From positions 1-30,638 of the forward strand of contig JAIVFU010000078.1 in NCBI GenBank assembly GCA_020829485.1: a DNA stretch of 30,638 nucleotides, in the 5' to 3' direction. This document shows positions 22,277-30,638 of the stretch, piece after piece; the first letter of the stretch is position 1; each line of letters opens with the position of its first letter. The notes beneath the pieces were generated by a model. The model worked only from the letters and a program-made list of their open reading frames with translations, was not told the origin of the DNA and made no database searches. The translations under genes and the position numbers were made by a program. This DNA comes from Nostoc sp. CHAB 5834. Lineage in GTDB: Bacteria > Cyanobacteriota > Cyanobacteriia > Cyanobacteriales > Nostocaceae.

Positions 22277-25132
22277 ATGTGGCGCAGATTCCAGGCTTTT
22301 ATCCAACGCACTCGCAGCGTTTTGATTATCACTCCCAGCGTTGCCTTGACGGTTATAGTTGGGCAATCGTTGGGACTTTTCAATTTACCGGAATGGAAAA
22401 TTCGCGACGAATGGGTTCGTCAGCGATCTTCAGAGGCGATGCCTATGGCGGGCTACGCCTACGCAGATGAGATTGTGATTGTTACAATTGATGAGCGCGA
22501 TATCCAATCGGTGCGTAAATGGCCAGTTCCAGACTGGGCGCTGGCACGATTACTAGAAAAAATCCGAGCGCAGCAGCCGAGAGCCATTGGCTTGGATCTC
22601 TATCGAGATTTACCGGAAGGAAGTGGACACGAGCAACTTGTTCAAGTATTTCGCAACACTCCCAATTTAATCGGAGTTGAGAAAATTACCGGAGAACGCG
22701 TCAATCCCCCACCGGAATTGAAAAAACAGGATCGGGTAGGATTAGCAGATTTAGTCTTGGATGGCGATCGCTTTGTACGTCGTGCCCTCTTGACAGCTGA
22801 AGATGCCAAAGAGAAAAACACCATTAAAGCCGGACTGGCAACCCTTGTAGCCCTAAAGTACCTCGAAGCTGAAAAAATTAGCTTAGAAAGCATTGACCCC
22901 CAAAAACAAAAGTTTCAGTTGGGTAAAGAAATTTACTTACCACTGCAAAATCAAGAAGCAGGTTATACCGATGCCGATTTAGGAGGCTATCAAATTCTGC
23001 TCAATTGGCATGGTTCAGAAACCGCATTTCAGACAGTTGCGATGCGCGATGTGTTAGCAGGGAAAATTCCCTTAGATTTGATGCGCGATCGCATGGTATT
23101 TATTGGATCAATCGCCTCCAGTACCAATGATTTCTTCAGCACACCCTTCTCTTCCTGGATCTCTGCTCAAAAACCGACTCCAGGTGTGGTTGTTCATGCC
23201 AATATTGCTCTTCAACTAGTACGAGGAGCAAAAACAGGAAATGCCAGTCTGCACGGTGTTTCTGGCATTTTTCTGTCGTTGTGGATTGTTTTGTCGTCTG
23301 TCATTGGTTCTACGGGCAGTTGGTTGTTATCCAGTAGCAAGCTGCGGATTCCCGGCGGCAAAATTCTTTGGGCAACTGTAGGCATCAGTGGAGCCTGTAT
23401 ATGGGGTGGCTATGGGATGTTTTTGTATGGTGTTTTAATTCCGGTAACACCCACTTTAGCCGCGTTTATCGGTAGTGTGATTGCAACAACTAATGCCTAT
23501 AAACAGAGGAAGTTAGAAGAAACAAATCGTCAACTGGAAATTGCCAACAGTCAACTATTGGATTATTCCAAAACCCTAGAGACAAAAGTCGAAGAACGCA
23601 CTCATGAATTAGTGGAGGCAAAGCAAGCTGCCGATGCTGCTAATCAGGCCAAGAGTGAGTTTCTTGCCAACATGAGCCACGAACTACGTACACCTCTCAA
23701 TGGCATCCTTGGTTTTGCCCAGGTACTAGAAAGGTCGCCAAACATGACAGCTAAAAACCTAGAAGGAGTCAGCATTATCTATCAATGCGGCTCGCACCTT
23801 TTGATGCTGATAAATGACATTCTCGATCTCTCGAAGATAGAAGCGAGGAAATTGGATTTGGTTGTCACTAGTGTGCATCTACCCAGCTTCTTACATGGTG
23901 TAACTGAGATTTGTGGTATCCGGGCTGAACAGAAAGGGATTAGATTTAATATCATAATTAGCGATCGCCTACCACTTGCCGTTGAAGTTGATGAAAAACG
24001 GCTGCGGCAAGTGTTAATTAACTTACTGGGCAACGCGATCAAATTTACAGATAGTGGTAGCGTAACCTTTAAAGTGGAAGTCATTAGTCAAGAATCTAAA
24101 CAAACGACGCTACGTGCTTCACTTGGGGAGACCCCAAGACCGCAGTGGCTCACCAATGACAATGGACAAATGATACATCAAAAGATTCGTTTTCAAATTG
24201 AAGATACGGGTATTGGGATGTCACCAGACCAACTTGAGAAAATCTTTTTGCCCTTTGAGCAAGTGGGTGAAGCAGGGCAACGATCTGAAGGTACTGGCTT
24301 GGGATTGGCGATTAGCCAAAGAATTGCGACATTGATGGGCAGCCAAATTCAGGTGCAGAGCCACCTGGGTGAAGGAAGTCTGTTTTGGCTGGATTTGACA
24401 GTATCAGTACCACTCGCTCATGACTGGCGTGGAGGAGCGATGCCTAAGACTGATTACACCCCAACTCCCCAGAAAATTACCGGGATTCAGGGTAGTGCGC
24501 CTCAGATTCTGATTGTTGATGACGATGGCAACCACTGTTCTATGTTAACCAGTCTGCTGCAAGAAATTGGCTGTCAAACCCTAGAAGCGACCGATGGCAA
24601 ACATGGGCTACAGATGGCAATTGAACACAATCCAGATGTGATTCTGCTTGATTTAGCCATGCCGAATATGGATGGTTTTGAGCTAATGGTTCACCTGCAA
24701 GGGAATCCCCAAACCTGTTCTATTCCCATTATCGTCTCTAGTGCCAGCGTTTTTGAGGAAAATCGCCAGCGGAGTTTAGAGGCAGGGGCAACAGCCTTTC
24801 TAGCCAAACCTCTCCAGATTGAGGAACTACTCAATAGACTGCGATCGCTGTTGGGGGTGGAATGGATATATGCCGAATCTTCGCCTCCCAAAGGCGAGCA
24901 GATCGCTGGTAGTGAATGGGTTCTACCATCCCAAGAAGTTTTGCAACAACTTTATCATTTAGCAATGATGGGAGATATCTCGGCGATTGAGGGAATGTTA
25001 AGAGAACTAATTGAGCAAAATAGTCAGCTAGCTCCCTTCGCGGCAGAATTAAGCAAACTCACTGCCAATTTCCAAACCGGAAAAATCCGTAAGTTACTCA
25101 AATCATTTGTTACAACGGAGTTACATCCATGA
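22277..25132 (+). CDS. CHASE2-domain hybrid histidine kinase with receiver
   Basis: A 951-residue protein from ATG 22277. Order: N-terminal membrane helix ([20 protein letters not shown]), extracytoplasmic CHASE2 sensor (to about residue 310; [36 protein letters not shown]), three membrane helices (about 330-410), a coiled coil, HisKA with His468 ([12 protein letters not shown]), HATPase_c ([29 protein letters not shown]), receiver with Asp792 ([12 protein letters not shown]) and Lys in AFLAKPLQ, then a short helical tail. It senses an unknown signal outside the membrane and passes phosphate to its own receiver. Earlier in-frame ATG 22112 is rejected because its extension is repeat-derived. 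The stop overlaps the next gene. Confidence 0.92.
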   Translation: MWRRFQAFIQRTRSVLIITPSVALTVIVGQSLGLFNLPEWKIRDEWVRQRSSEAMPMAGYAYADEIVIVTIDERDIQSVRKWPVPDWALARLLEKIRAQQPRAIGLDLYRDLPEGSGHEQLVQVFRNTPNLIGVEKITGERVNPPPELKKQDRVGLADLVLDGDRFVRRALLTAEDAKEKNTIKAGLATLVALKYLEAEKISLESIDPQKQKFQLGKEIYLPLQNQEAGYTDADLGGYQILLNWHGSETAFQTVAMRDVLAGKIPLDLMRDRMVFIGSIASSTNDFFSTPFSSWISAQKPTPGVVVHANIALQLVRGAKTGNASLHGVSGIFLSLWIVLSSVIGSTGSWLLSSSKLRIPGGKILWATVGISGACIWGGYGMFLYGVLIPVTPTLAAFIGSVIATTNAYKQRKLEETNRQLEIANSQLLDYSKTLETKVEERTHELVEAKQAADAANQAKSEFLANMSHELRTPLNGILGFAQVLERSPNMTAKNLEGVSIIYQCGSHLLMLINDILDLSKIEARKLDLVVTSVHLPSFLHGVTEICGIRAEQKGIRFNIIISDRLPLAVEVDEKRLRQVLINLLGNAIKFTDSGSVTFKVEVISQESKQTTLRASLGETPRPQWLTNDNGQMIHQKIRFQIEDTGIGMSPDQLEKIFLPFEQVGEAGQRSEGTGLGLAISQRIATLMGSQIQVQSHLGEGSLFWLDLTVSVPLAHDWRGGAMPKTDYTPTPQKITGIQGSAPQILIVDDDGNHCSMLTSLLQEIGCQTLEATDGKHGLQMAIEHNPDVILLDLAMPNMDGFELMVHLQGNPQTCSIPIIVSSASVFEENRQRSLEAGATAFLAKPLQIEELLNRLRSLLGVEWIYAESSPPKGEQIAGSEWVLPSQEVLQQLYHLAMMGDISAIEGMLRELIEQNSQLAPFAAELSKLTANFQTGKIRKLLKSFVTTELHP

Positions 25133-26430
25133 TCGCTGTTCCTATCTCGAAACCCATACATATTCTATTAGTGGATGACAATCCAAACAATCTCAAGGTG
25201 CTATCTGAAGCGATTCACAGGTGTGGCTGGAAAGCCCTGATGGCAACAGATGGGGAGTCAGCGATCGAACAAACAGAATATGCTCATCCCGATCTCATAC
25301 TCTTGGATGTAATGATGGCAGGTATTGATGGATTTGAAACTTGTCGGAGACTGAAAACCAATCCCATCACTGAGAATATTCCGGTGATTTTCATGACTGC
25401 CCTATCCGATTCTACAGACAAGGTGGCTGGGCTGGAAATAGGTGCGGTTGACTATATTACCAAACCTTTTCAACATGAAGAAGTCATTGCCCGTTTAAAG
25501 TTACACCTCAAAATTTCCCATCTCACCCGCGCATTAGAAGAACGTGTGCAAGAACGTACCGCGGAGTTAACTCAATCTTTACAAGAGTTACAGCAAACCC
25601 AACTACAAATGATCCAGAGTGAAAAAATGTCCACTTTAGGACAGATGGTTGCAGGTATTGGTCATGAGATTAATAATCCGGTTGGTTTTGTTGGCGGAAA
25701 TTTATCTTATATTGAAGAACATGTGAATAATCTGCTTCGCCTGGTGAGCCTGCAACAGGAGAAGCTAACGCAGCCAGACTCGGAAATTCAAGAGCTTCTT
25801 GAAGAAATTGACTTGGAGTATCTGGCAGAGGATCTGCCGAAACTACTGGCATCAATGCACCAAGGCATTACCCGTCTGAAAGATATCAGTCTCTCTCTGA
25901 GAACTTTTACTCGCGCAGATATTTCATCTCAGGTAAAGTTTCAGATTCACGAAGGAATCGATAGCACCATAATGCTGTTGAAACATCGACTCAAAGGCAA
26001 TGGCGATCGCACTAAAATCCAGGTTATCACACAATACGGTGAGTTACCTCCAATCAATTGCTATCCCGGACAACTGAACCAGGTGTTCATGAATATCATC
26101 GCCAATGCCATTGATGCATTTGATGAACTCCATCAAAACAATTCCAATCAAAATATTGCTGCTGGCCCGAGCATAATCACCATTACCACATCGCTCGATC
26201 CTCAACAACAAACTGTCACAATTTGTATCCAAGATAATGGCCCCGGTATGCTTACTGAGGTGCAATCTCGAATTTTTGAGCAATCTTTCACAACCAAGGC
26301 TGTGGGCAAGGGAACCGGGCTGGGATTAGCGATTAGCTACCAAATTATTGTTGAAAAACACAACGGACAAGTCAACTGCTTGTCAATACCTGGTGAGGGG
26401 ACAAAATTTATTATTACTCTGCCAATGTAA
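25129..26430 (+). CDS. Receiver-histidine kinase, translationally coupled
   Basis: A 433-residue cytoplasmic protein. Receiver first ([17 protein letters not shown]; phospho-acceptor Asp60 in [13 protein letters not shown]; Thr in FMTALSD; Lys in YITKPFQ), then a coiled coil ([20 protein letters not shown]), a HisKA-like helix with His179 ([14 protein letters not shown], the HEINNP subtype) and HATPase_c ([34 protein letters not shown]). Its ATG overlaps the TGA of the CHASE2 kinase (ATGA, 25129-25132) and GGAG precedes it, so the two are co-translated. Likely the CHASE2 kinase or its receiver passes phosphate to Asp60, which then controls this kinase; its own target is not encoded nearby. 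Confidence 0.93.
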   Translation: MIAVPISKPIHILLVDDNPNNLKVLSEAIHRCGWKALMATDGESAIEQTEYAHPDLILLDVMMAGIDGFETCRRLKTNPITENIPVIFMTALSDSTDKVAGLEIGAVDYITKPFQHEEVIARLKLHLKISHLTRALEERVQERTAELTQSLQELQQTQLQMIQSEKMSTLGQMVAGIGHEINNPVGFVGGNLSYIEEHVNNLLRLVSLQQEKLTQPDSEIQELLEEIDLEYLAEDLPKLLASMHQGITRLKDISLSLRTFTRADISSQVKFQIHEGIDSTIMLLKHRLKGNGDRTKIQVITQYGELPPINCYPGQLNQVFMNIIANAIDAFDELHQNNSNQNIAAGPSIITITTSLDPQQQTVTICIQDNGPGMLTEVQSRIFEQSFTTKAVGKGTGLGLAISYQIIVEKHNGQVNCLSIPGEGTKFIITLPM

Positions 26431-26557
26431 CTGAATATACATGATTTTTATGTATACTTTAAACGGTTAAACTTGGACTTTTTGAAAAGTCTGAAAATTC
26501 AGAGACAACAAGCTATCTAGCTTTTCCTGTTTATCAGTATTAGCAGTGTCAATACAG

Positions 26558-26857
26558 TTAGATATTGCTGCCTTCAGAGTAGCTCAAGTCTGCCCCAGTT
26601 AAAACCGCGTATCCCAAGTCTGTGCGTTGATTGGAACTGGGACGTAAGTCTGCTTGAATTAGTAGAGAACCAGAGAGTTTTGCACCATTTAAATTAGCAC
26701 CACATAAACTAGTTTTGATTAAGTTGGCTTTGTCTAGGCATGTCTGAACCAGCTTTGCACCACTCAAATCAGCCTTACGAAGAATGGCGCAATACAAGTC
26801 TGCTTCACTTAGGTCTATTCCCCAGAGAATCGCTTCACTCATGTTTGCGAGAGGCAA
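26558..26857 (-). CDS. Pentapeptide-repeat protein fragment
   Basis: About 99 codons of A(D/N)LXX repeats: DLSEADLYCAILRKADLSGA, KLVQTCLDKANLIKTSLCGA and NLNGAKLSGSLLIQADL, predicted to form a right-handed quadrilateral beta helix. Repeats also extend upstream in frame (LGKANFNKACLPLANMSEA) to a TAG near 26893 with no ATG ahead, and the first starts available are TTG or an internal ATG, so the protein is probably truncated. The end GADLSYSEGSNI lacks a capping region. It lies head to head with a kinase relic only about 15 bp away; kinase plus pentapeptide repeats is a known cyanobacterial combination. Confidence 0.55.
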   Translation of the reverse strand: MPLANMSEAILWGIDLSEADLYCAILRKADLSGAKLVQTCLDKANLIKTSLCGANLNGAKLSGSLLIQADLRPSSNQRTDLGYAVLTGADLSYSEGSNI

Positions 26858-26908
26858 ACATGCTTTGTTGAAGTTGGCTTTGCCAAGTCGTGTCTAATTA
26901 GCCAAGAA

Positions 26909-27280
26909 ATGGCTTATGAATGGTTATTGCAGTTGATGGAGATTCTTGATTTAGTTCATCGGTCTGGTTTCTTCCACAGAGATATCAAACCAGAAAACAT
27001 TGTTCACCAACCCGATGGGAATTTAGCACTTGTTGACTTTAGTGGAGCAAGACAGCTTAGTAGAACCTACTTTGCGAAAGTTAGTACAAGTGGAGGAACT
27101 ACTACAGGATTCGGTAATGGTTACGAAATAACTGCTGTTAGGACAGCTTGTTAATTTCCCTTAGAGCAAATTCATGGACAAGCTGTACCACAGTCAGACT
27201 TTTACGCTTTAGGTAGAACTTTTGTTTACTTAGTCACAGGTATTTCTTTAATTGAAATCAAAAAGGAAATGCCTGGGTAG
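26909..27280 (+). pseudogene. Ser/Thr protein kinase remnant with in-frame stop
   Basis: The frame has the catalytic loop (HRDIKPENIVHQPDGNLALV), a DFG-position variant (VDFSGARQLS), then a TAA at 27152-27154, and resumes in the same frame with PLEQIHGQAVPQSDFYALGR, TFVYLVTGISLIE, ending TAG 27278-27280. In intact kinases GY(A/M)(A/P)PEQ..G.A.P.SDFYALG is continuous across this point, so the stop is a mutation within the activation segment. The N-lobe with the ATP-binding glycine loop is missing. The piece is inactive. Confidence 0.7.
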
Positions 27281-27542
27281 GAAGACCCACCCGTATGGCG
27301 AGGAGCAAACTTAAATTTTATCCAAATAGAACACCACAACTAATCGGATAAACCAATGTCACCCATAGAGATACTACAAGAATTCAACTCGTGCTACGTA
27401 AAGATTCAGCCGATTGCCCAAAATGAAAACTGGCTTTTGGTCAGAAGTCAGAATTTAAAAGCAGTTCACGACAAGAATTACGTAAACAACTGCAAACTTC
27501 TTAATTGGCAATTGTTTCCGCTTTTCTTAGTACCATTTGTCT
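27281..27542. other. Gap before the RTX gene, no supported gene
   Basis: A 66-codon plus-strand frame (27356-27556, SPIEILQEFNSCYVKIQPIA...) overlaps the 3' end of the convergent RTX gene by 14 bp. It shows no family features I recognise and no good ribosome binding site. No T-run terminator for the convergent genes is evident. Confidence 0.3.
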
Positions 27543-30083
27543 TTAGCCTACAGTGACTTCTAGCGTATAAGAACCAGGATTAAAAGAGCCAGAACTGAAA
27601 GTTCCGCCATTTTGAGGGAAGTAATCAAAATCACTTACTGAAATAGAGTAAGTACCTGCCCCTAGTGAAGCGGTGATTGATGTAGAAGTACTGGAACTCT
27701 GTAAGTTCCCGGCACTATTAAATAGGCCGAGAACTGGAAAGAGACCGTTATAATTCGACGTGCTGATAGTCACAGTTCCTGGGTTACCTAAAGAAAATGT
27801 GAAAAAGTCGAAATCAGGATTGTTCCCTGGAAGTCTTGCCAGTTCAGCAGAGGTATTAACTTCTGAACCTGATGTTAAAGTACCTAGCTTCTCAGCAGTG
27901 GCTAGTGTGTTGTTTGTCCCTTGTCGAGCATCTTCTTTCTCGTAGAACAGGAAGTCGTCACTATCAAGCTTCAGAGGCGATGCTTGCACAACACCAACGA
28001 GTTCATCTACCTCTCCCCCTGAGTTGTCCAGAAATACCCTTGTATTGGCTCCCACAGTCTCCAAGCGATAGTCTGCCAGTGTTCCTTTGAGCTGGATTGT
28101 ATCTTCGTTGGAGTTGAAGCCACTGATGGTAGCGTAGTCTGCCAAACCACTACTTCCACTGTTGTTATCGTCATAGAAGACATTAGTAGCATCTCCAAGT
28201 AAGAACTGATCTTCTCCAGGCCCTCCAGTTAGGGTATCAATCTCTCCTAATCCAGGAGAATCAGAACCGTTAGTATCAACGCCTATGAGGACATCATTTC
28301 CAGGCCCTCCAAGGAGAGTGTCATTGCCGACCCCGCCAAGGAGTCGGTCATCGCCTTCTCCTCCTTCTACTTGGTCATTGCCAGCCCCGCCAAACAGGCT
28401 GTCATTCCCCTCCTCGCCCAATACAAGGTCATTACCTTCCTGACCATCAAGAAAGTCATCGCTATCCCCACCAAGCAAGGTGTCATTGCCGCCTCTGCCA
28501 AAGAGGGTATCACTGCTGCCTCCTCCAATCAGGGAGTCGTTAAAACTAGAACCAAAGACTTGCTCGATATTGAACAGGTCATCATTCCCATCTCCCCCAC
28601 TGGCAGTTCCAGTGCCAAGGTCAACGGTGACTCCCGCAGTGGCATTTAAATAATCAGTAGTATCAACACCAGTCCCACCAAAGAGTTGGTCATCCCCCCC
28701 TCCACCAAAGAGTTGGTCATCCCCGTCTCCACCAAGCAGAATGTCATTGCCACTGCCGCCTAGCAGGGTATCATTGCCTTCTCTACTAATGAGAGTGTCA
28801 CTCCCATCCTCACCTTGGAGTTGGTCATTGCCAGCCCCACCAAGCAGGATGTCAATGCCGCTACCGCCTAGCAGGGAGTCATTGCCGTTCCCGCCATTGA
28901 TAAAGTCGTCGTTAGTCCCGCCAAGGAGGGTGTCATTGCCGTTATCGCCAAAGAGGCGGTCATTACCAGCCCCACCATTTACAGAGTCATTCCCGTTCCC
29001 ACCACTGAGGAAGAAGTCATTGCCAGCTCCGCCAAAGATGGTGTCATTGAACCTAGAACCAACGATTCTTTCAATCTCCAACAGGACATCATTCCTGCCC
29101 TGCCCTGTAGCGGTTCCAGTGGCAAGGTTAATCGTGACTCCGGCAGTGGCACTTAAATAATCAACAGTATCAACACCATCTCCACCCAAGAGTTGGTTAT
29201 TGCCAGTCCCACCACGCAAGGTGTCATCGCCAGCCCCACCACGAACAATATCGTTGCCTTCCTCGCCATCAAGCACGTCATTGCCAACTCCACCATCAAG
29301 CAGGTCATTGCTACCTCTACCAAAGAGGGTGTCATTACCGCGCCCGCCAGTTAGGGAATCGTTGAAACCAGAACCAAAGACTTGTTCCATATTAAACAGG
29401 ACATCATTCCCAGCCCCTCCACTGGCAGTTCCAGTCGCTAGGTTAACGGTGACACCAGCAGTGGTATTTGAATAGTCAGCAGTATCATTGCCAGTCCCAC
29501 CCAAGATTTGGTCATCCCCGTCCCCTCCTTCGAGTCGGTCATTGCCAGCCCCGCCAAGGAGTCGGTCATCGCCAGCCTGACCAATCAAGCTGTCATTGCC
29601 ATCCTCGCCATCAATCTGGTCATCGTCAGCCCCGCCATTGAGCGTGTCAACCCCTTCCCCGCCAAAGAGTTGGTCTTCACCGTCTTCTCCAGCGAGTCGG
29701 TCATTTCCGTTCCCGCCTTCGAGAAGGTCATTGCCAGATCCAGCAAGGAAAGCATCATTACCAAACCCACCAAGCAGGGTGTCGTCACCGCCTCTGCCAA
29801 GGAGTTGATCGTCATCCTCCTCGCCATCGAGAAAGTCATTGCCAGATCCACCAAGGAGAACATCATCGCCGAACCCACCAAGCAGGGTGTTCTCGCCCTC
29901 CTCACCATTGAGAAGGTCATTGCCGTCCTCGCCATTAAGCGAGTCATTGCCAGCCCCACCCAAGAGGTCATCATTGCCGCCCCGACCAAAGAGGTTATCA
30001 TCACCGCCCTGACCAAGGATAGCGTCATTCTCAAAGGTGCCAATTAGAGTGTTATTCCTGTTGTCTCCAATAATGTCTGCCAT
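27543..30083 (-). CDS. RTX-type calcium-binding repeat protein, secreted
   Basis: An 846-residue acidic protein built of GGxGxD-type nonapeptides (GGAGNDSLNGEDGNDLLNGE and many similar), which bind calcium and fold as a parallel beta roll. Three longer insertions punctuate the array (AGVTVNLATGTASGG...E(Q/R)(V/I)(F/V)GS.FND), near residues 205-245, 308-350 and 475-515. After about residue 600 comes a non-repeat part (FLLGDATNVFYDDNNSGSSG, ADYATISGF), then a PPC-like C-terminal beta domain (DFDFFTFSLGNPGTVTIST, GAGTYSISVSDFDYF). There is no N-terminal signal, as expected for type I secretion. GAGGGG lies about 7 nt before the ATG. Probably a surface or matrix protein; no type I transporter is adjacent. 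Frames on the opposite strand are repeat-driven shadows. Confidence 0.9.
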   Translation of the reverse strand: MADIIGDNRNNTLIGTFENDAILGQGGDDNLFGRGGNDDLLGGAGNDSLNGEDGNDLLNGEEGENTLLGGFGDDVLLGGSGNDFLDGEEDDDQLLGRGGDDTLLGGFGNDAFLAGSGNDLLEGGNGNDRLAGEDGEDQLFGGEGVDTLNGGADDDQIDGEDGNDSLIGQAGDDRLLGGAGNDRLEGGDGDDQILGGTGNDTADYSNTTAGVTVNLATGTASGGAGNDVLFNMEQVFGSGFNDSLTGGRGNDTLFGRGSNDLLDGGVGNDVLDGEEGNDIVRGGAGDDTLRGGTGNNQLLGGDGVDTVDYLSATAGVTINLATGTATGQGRNDVLLEIERIVGSRFNDTIFGGAGNDFFLSGGNGNDSVNGGAGNDRLFGDNGNDTLLGGTNDDFINGGNGNDSLLGGSGIDILLGGAGNDQLQGEDGSDTLISREGNDTLLGGSGNDILLGGDGDDQLFGGGGDDQLFGGTGVDTTDYLNATAGVTVDLGTGTASGGDGNDDLFNIEQVFGSSFNDSLIGGGSSDTLFGRGGNDTLLGGDSDDFLDGQEGNDLVLGEEGNDSLFGGAGNDQVEGGEGDDRLLGGVGNDTLLGGPGNDVLIGVDTNGSDSPGLGEIDTLTGGPGEDQFLLGDATNVFYDDNNSGSSGLADYATISGFNSNEDTIQLKGTLADYRLETVGANTRVFLDNSGGEVDELVGVVQASPLKLDSDDFLFYEKEDARQGTNNTLATAEKLGTLTSGSEVNTSAELARLPGNNPDFDFFTFSLGNPGTVTISTSNYNGLFPVLGLFNSAGNLQSSSTSTSITASLGAGTYSISVSDFDYFPQNGGTFSSGSFNPGSYTLEVTVG

Positions 30084-30638
30084 ATTAATCCCCTCGGTTA
30101 TAAGTTTGATTCAGAGATATTCGCTGGCAAATGTGTCATCTATGAGTAGCCCTGCCAGCGGGGAGAAACCCTAGATAGGTAGTTCATAATACAATGTAGC
30201 ATCTACTCAGACTGGTTTCGTAACCGCTCAATAATCCGGGGTAAATCGCTCAGTGACAAGGCTCAAATGGCGTAAACTCGTTCCTGAACTGGTAGTTCGC
30301 CCCGATTTATTGAGCGGATACCTGGTTTCTTGGTCTAGACACAATAAACTATTTTAAAAGCTCCTCGTCTTACATACAGTTAAATCCTACATTCCGCACC
30401 CTAACTGTCACAAAGGGGTTTTTACTGAATATTTTCTCGACAATGAGAGTAAAAAAATACTTCACTGGCTCGTATACTCATATTATTTACCTATCCTAAA
30501 ATAATATTTTAGGCGTTGCATAAATGCGGGATGAATTAGCTAAATACAGGTATTTCTCTATACTTCAAATAATGAAGTAATAATCGAATTGAATGTTTAA
30601 GCATATCTACTGATTTGGAATAGCATAATGTTTTTCGA
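30084..30638. other. Region upstream of the RTX gene, no gene seen
   Basis: No open frame of interest. Besides the stem-loop above, it holds a longer inverted repeat: CCGCTCAATAATCCGGGG (30224-30241) against CCCCGATTTATTGAGCGG (30300-30317), matching at 16 of 18 positions with 58 bp between. The last 250 bp are AT-rich and featureless. Confidence 0.5.
30122..30160 (-). promoter_or_regulatory. Stem-loop in the presumed 5' leader of the RTX gene
   Basis: CGCTGGCA (30122-30129) pairs perfectly with TGCCAGCG (30153-30160), loop 23 nt, 39-77 nt upstream of the start codon. It could be an mRNA leader structure or an operator. No role is shown. Confidence 0.45.

Noticed and set aside
28371..30047. 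Long open frames on the plus strand opposite the RTX gene, up to 179 codons
   Set aside because: Their compositional bias follows directly from the GGxGxD repeats on the other strand; no start signals or independent domains.
1..30638. tRNA or rRNA genes
   Set aside because: Looked for GTTCGA-type T-loops and acceptor stems and for conserved rRNA words in the gaps; none convincing by eye.

Overview
The window looks like chromosomal or large-plasmid DNA of a filamentous cyanobacterium (Nostocales-like). The evidence is the many HIP1 octamers (GCGATCGC), the AT-rich intergenic regions, and a gene set typical of that group: Uma2-type proteins, a TPR-CHAT protease, DUF928, CHASE2 sensor kinases, an RTX-type calcium-binding protein and a nonribosomal peptide synthetase (NRPS). 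No species is claimed.

Layout. Positions 1-4004 are an accessory block: a transposase fragment running off the left edge, a Uma2 protein, a CxxC-type hypothetical, and two related small Cro/XRE-like regulators on the minus strand, each bracketed by its own palindromic motif. A second transposase fragment closes the block. Positions 4279-11823 hold one very large gene, a stand-alone two-module NRPS with order A-PCP-C-A-MT-PCP-reductase. A glutathione-transferase-like gene follows at 12399.

Positions 13098-18323 are a gene graveyard: an IS66-type remnant, a hypothetical broken by one TAG, truncated plasmid- or phage-type hypotheticals, a cas3 amino-terminal stub, a WYL-regulator carboxy-terminal stub, a one-spacer CRISPR relic with a leader-like region, and a mosaic of fused fragments (FG-GAP start, GST half, primase-like pieces). 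Two intact genes sit among them: a second Uma2 protein and a small HD phosphohydrolase resembling small alarmone hydrolases.

Positions 18431-26430 form a coherent same-strand cluster: exported TPR-CHAT protease-like protein, exported DUF928 protein with 66-bp internal repeats, CHASE2 hybrid histidine kinase, and a receiver-histidine kinase whose start overlaps the previous stop. They probably form one signalling and envelope-associated unit. After it come a pentapeptide-repeat fragment and a broken Ser/Thr kinase placed head to head, then an 846-residue RTX-type protein on the minus strand with structured DNA upstream.

Most notable: (1) the NRPS has the same domain order as fungal peramine synthetase and its first A domain carries a proline-type pocket; (2) the paired regulators have operator-like palindromes over both start and stop codons; (3) a decayed CRISPR-Cas locus; (4) a chimeric ORF fused at a HIP1 site. 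All family assignments are from reading the translated sequence; no search was run.
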